Assembly (NCBI RefSeq): GCF_037176765.1
Contig: NC_090021.1
Span: 190,480,378-190,544,377 of the forward strand
Reading direction: 5' to 3'
Origin: Anolis sagrei
Taxonomy: Eukaryota > Chordata > Lepidosauria > Squamata > Anolidae
DNA length: 64,000 nucleotides
How positions within the stretch are numbered: the stretch's first letter is position 1; the number at the start of each line of letters is the position of its first letter. Positions 47,764 through 50,700 of this stretch are shown in pieces. Both the position numbers and the translations under genes were made by a program. A model generated the notes under the pieces. The model was not told the DNA's origin and ran no database searches. It worked only from the letters and a program-made list of their open reading frames with translations.

Positions 47764-50700
47764 TTACTGACACAAAAGCACAGTATGTCACAGCAAACGA
47801 GATCTATATGCTGGATTTCATATCACAAAATCACAAGTGGAACACTTCCCAAGCAATAATAATAATAATAATAATAATTATTATTATTATTATTATATAC
47901 CGATACCCCTTTCCCTTGTCTATATTATTGACAAGTAAATGTTTCTGATGTCAGTTAAGTATTTATAGGATTGCCACATGAGTTCCAAGCAAATGTTCAG
48001 TCTTATTAACATAATATGACGTCCTTAATCATTAGCTGCTCAAAGTCACATTTTCTAATCAGTTAAAATAATTTAAACTAGCATGCTACAAAGAACACCC
48101 AGAAGGCCATTTTGACAATAACATCAGACCATAAAATATTTCAGGCCAGCAAATAAACATAAGCATCTTGTTATTTGATTCCATGTAAATCAGCTTAGAT
48201 ATGAAATGCTTGAGCATCCATAATACTCCTGTTTTTGTCTCTCAAACACAGGATATGAATCTGATTGACATTCTTTGGAGGCAAGATATTGATCTTGGAG
48301 CACGGCGTGAAGTTTTTGATTTTAGCCAAAGAAAGAAAGCCTCTGAGCTTGAGAAACAGAAGAAGCTGGAAAGAGAGAGACAAGAACAGCTTCAGAAAGA
48401 GCAAGAGAAAGCCTTCCTTGCTCAATTGCAGCTGGATGAGGAAACAGGTGAATTTGTTCCTATCCAGCCTACTCAAGCCCTTGAATCAGGAAATACTGCC
48501 ATATCCAACAATTATTCCCAGGTAAAAGTACCTTCTCTTTTCTTCATGCTGATTTACATGTAACTTCCTGTGTAGTCGTTCTCCTTCAGTAGACACAAAA
48601 GCAGTTGTTATCTGAACTGAATCAATGTTTAGCAGATTTGTATATTAATATTTCCTGTTTATTTATCTAATACAGAATGTACACATTTCCAAGCAAGATG
48701 CAGACAATCTGTTTAGTGACGTATTTGATGACTGCATGCAAGTATTGGCAGAAACGTTCTTGTTTGTAGAGGACCCAAAGGTATATATTAGCTATGTTAC
48801 AATCCTGTTTGTCAAATAGTCCCCTAGAACTGTTAAAAATCCCGATGTTCCCCTTTCTTTGTTAATGGTCGCAGTCTTAATACTGTGCCAATAATTCATT
48901 CGACTGTATTTGAATATTCTTTGGAGGATTGTCTGTCAATGTTATAAGCGCCAAGAGATTTCAAGGGTAACTGATGAGATCTGTTTCATAATATTCCAGG
49001 TTCCTCCAGTTGAATTTCAACAAGTGGCACCATCTGACATTGAGAGAAACCAAGTGTTTGTTGACTCCAATCATATGCAGCCCCTTGATTCATCTGTCCT
49101 TCAGCCCGCCATTTCAGAGTTTGCAGTGACTCATGGTGAGAGTACACAGGACATGGAACAAGTGTGGGAAGAATTGTTGTCTATTCCAGAGCTCCAGGTA
49201 ATATTTGTAATCAGCACTTGGTTATACGGTTAATAAGAATAAGAACAATGATAATGCTGAATTTGTATCCTGCCACCATCTCCCCAGAGGGACTTAGGGT
49301 GGCTCACAGAAAACGCTCAATAGTGCAACAATATACAACAAAATTAAAAAGATAAAATTAACCCAGTTTTACACTAAAGCAGTGATTAAACCCCTGTTCA
49401 TTTAAAAGATACTATAAAACCCAGCAGGCTGCGAAAATGGTGGCTGAATACAGTAAAGTGCAAGAGTGAAGTGGGGGCTACTCTAATCTCTAGGGAGGGC
49501 ATTCCAAAGCTGGGGAGCCACCACTAAGAAGGCCCTCTCTCTCGTTCCCACTAACCGTAATTGAAACAAAGGTGGGATCGAGAGGTGGGCCTCCCTGGCA
49601 GATCTTAAGGCTCGTGGTGGTTCATAGAAGGAGATGCAGTCTCCAAGATAGGTTGGACCTGAACCATATAGGGCTTTGTAGGTAGTAACGTGCACTTTGA
49701 ATTCGGCCCAGAAACTGATTGGCAGCCAGTGGAGCTGATTTAATAGGGGTATGGTGTGCTCCCTATAACTAGCCCCAGTTAGTAATTTGGCTGCCAACAT
49801 TTGCTCTAGCTGCGGTTTCCGAGCCTTCTTCAAAGGCATCCCCACATAGAGTGCATTGCAGTAGTCCACTCTAGATGTGACTTAAGGCATGGAGCACCGT
49901 GGCCAAGTCAAGCTTTTCGAGGTACGGTTGTAGCTGGCGCACAAGCTTTAGTTGTGCAAAGGCCCTCCCAGCCACCACCGACATCTGAGCTTCAAGCGTC
50001 AACGCTGAATCCAGAAGGACCCCCAGACTGCGGTCCTGTGTCCTCAGCGGGAGTGTAATCCTGCTGAGCACAGGTTGCCACCCTATACCCCTATCGGCCT
50101 CACAGCTGACCAGGAGGACCTCTGTCTTGACTTCAGTTTTAATGCTTAGCATTATCATTGTATCTGAAATACCCTGAAGGCACCAGATCCTGTTTAAGTT
50201 TGGAAGCTAAACAGGGCCAGGGTTTGGAAGGGAAAGAGCCAAGGAATGTTAGGTGCTGTAGGCTGCATTAAGAAGGCATATAGTACCAAAAAGAGTGGAA
50301 ATAGGGGGAACATGCAATCCTCCCAATGAACTGCACCCCCCATCGTGGATGCTATCAGCTATGCTGCTAGGATTGATAGGACATTGGTACTAAACAACAT
50401 GAGGAGGGTTAAATGTCTCTCACCCAATAAAGAAAACGCAAAATTGATGACTTGGATGGTGTTTCTGCCAAGGTGTAGTTGTGCTGTAATTTTCATAGAT
50501 TGTGAGAGAAATCTTTTAATTGTACTGAGCTTTTCTTATAAATGGAAAAAATAACCCCCTACTACTACTGATTGCATATTAAGAGTGACAATGGTTTCAT
50601 AGATACTGCTGTGACGTTTGGTGATGACTCTCCACGCCTATGCATTAAAAAAAATAAGGGTTTAAACTTTTGAAGCATAAGTGAGTGGGCACTGCCTTAG

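Noticed and set aside
50165-50260. Possible 5S rRNA gene
   Set aside because: Too diverged and interrupted to be functional, and flanked by SINE-like text. Kept as a SINE relic.
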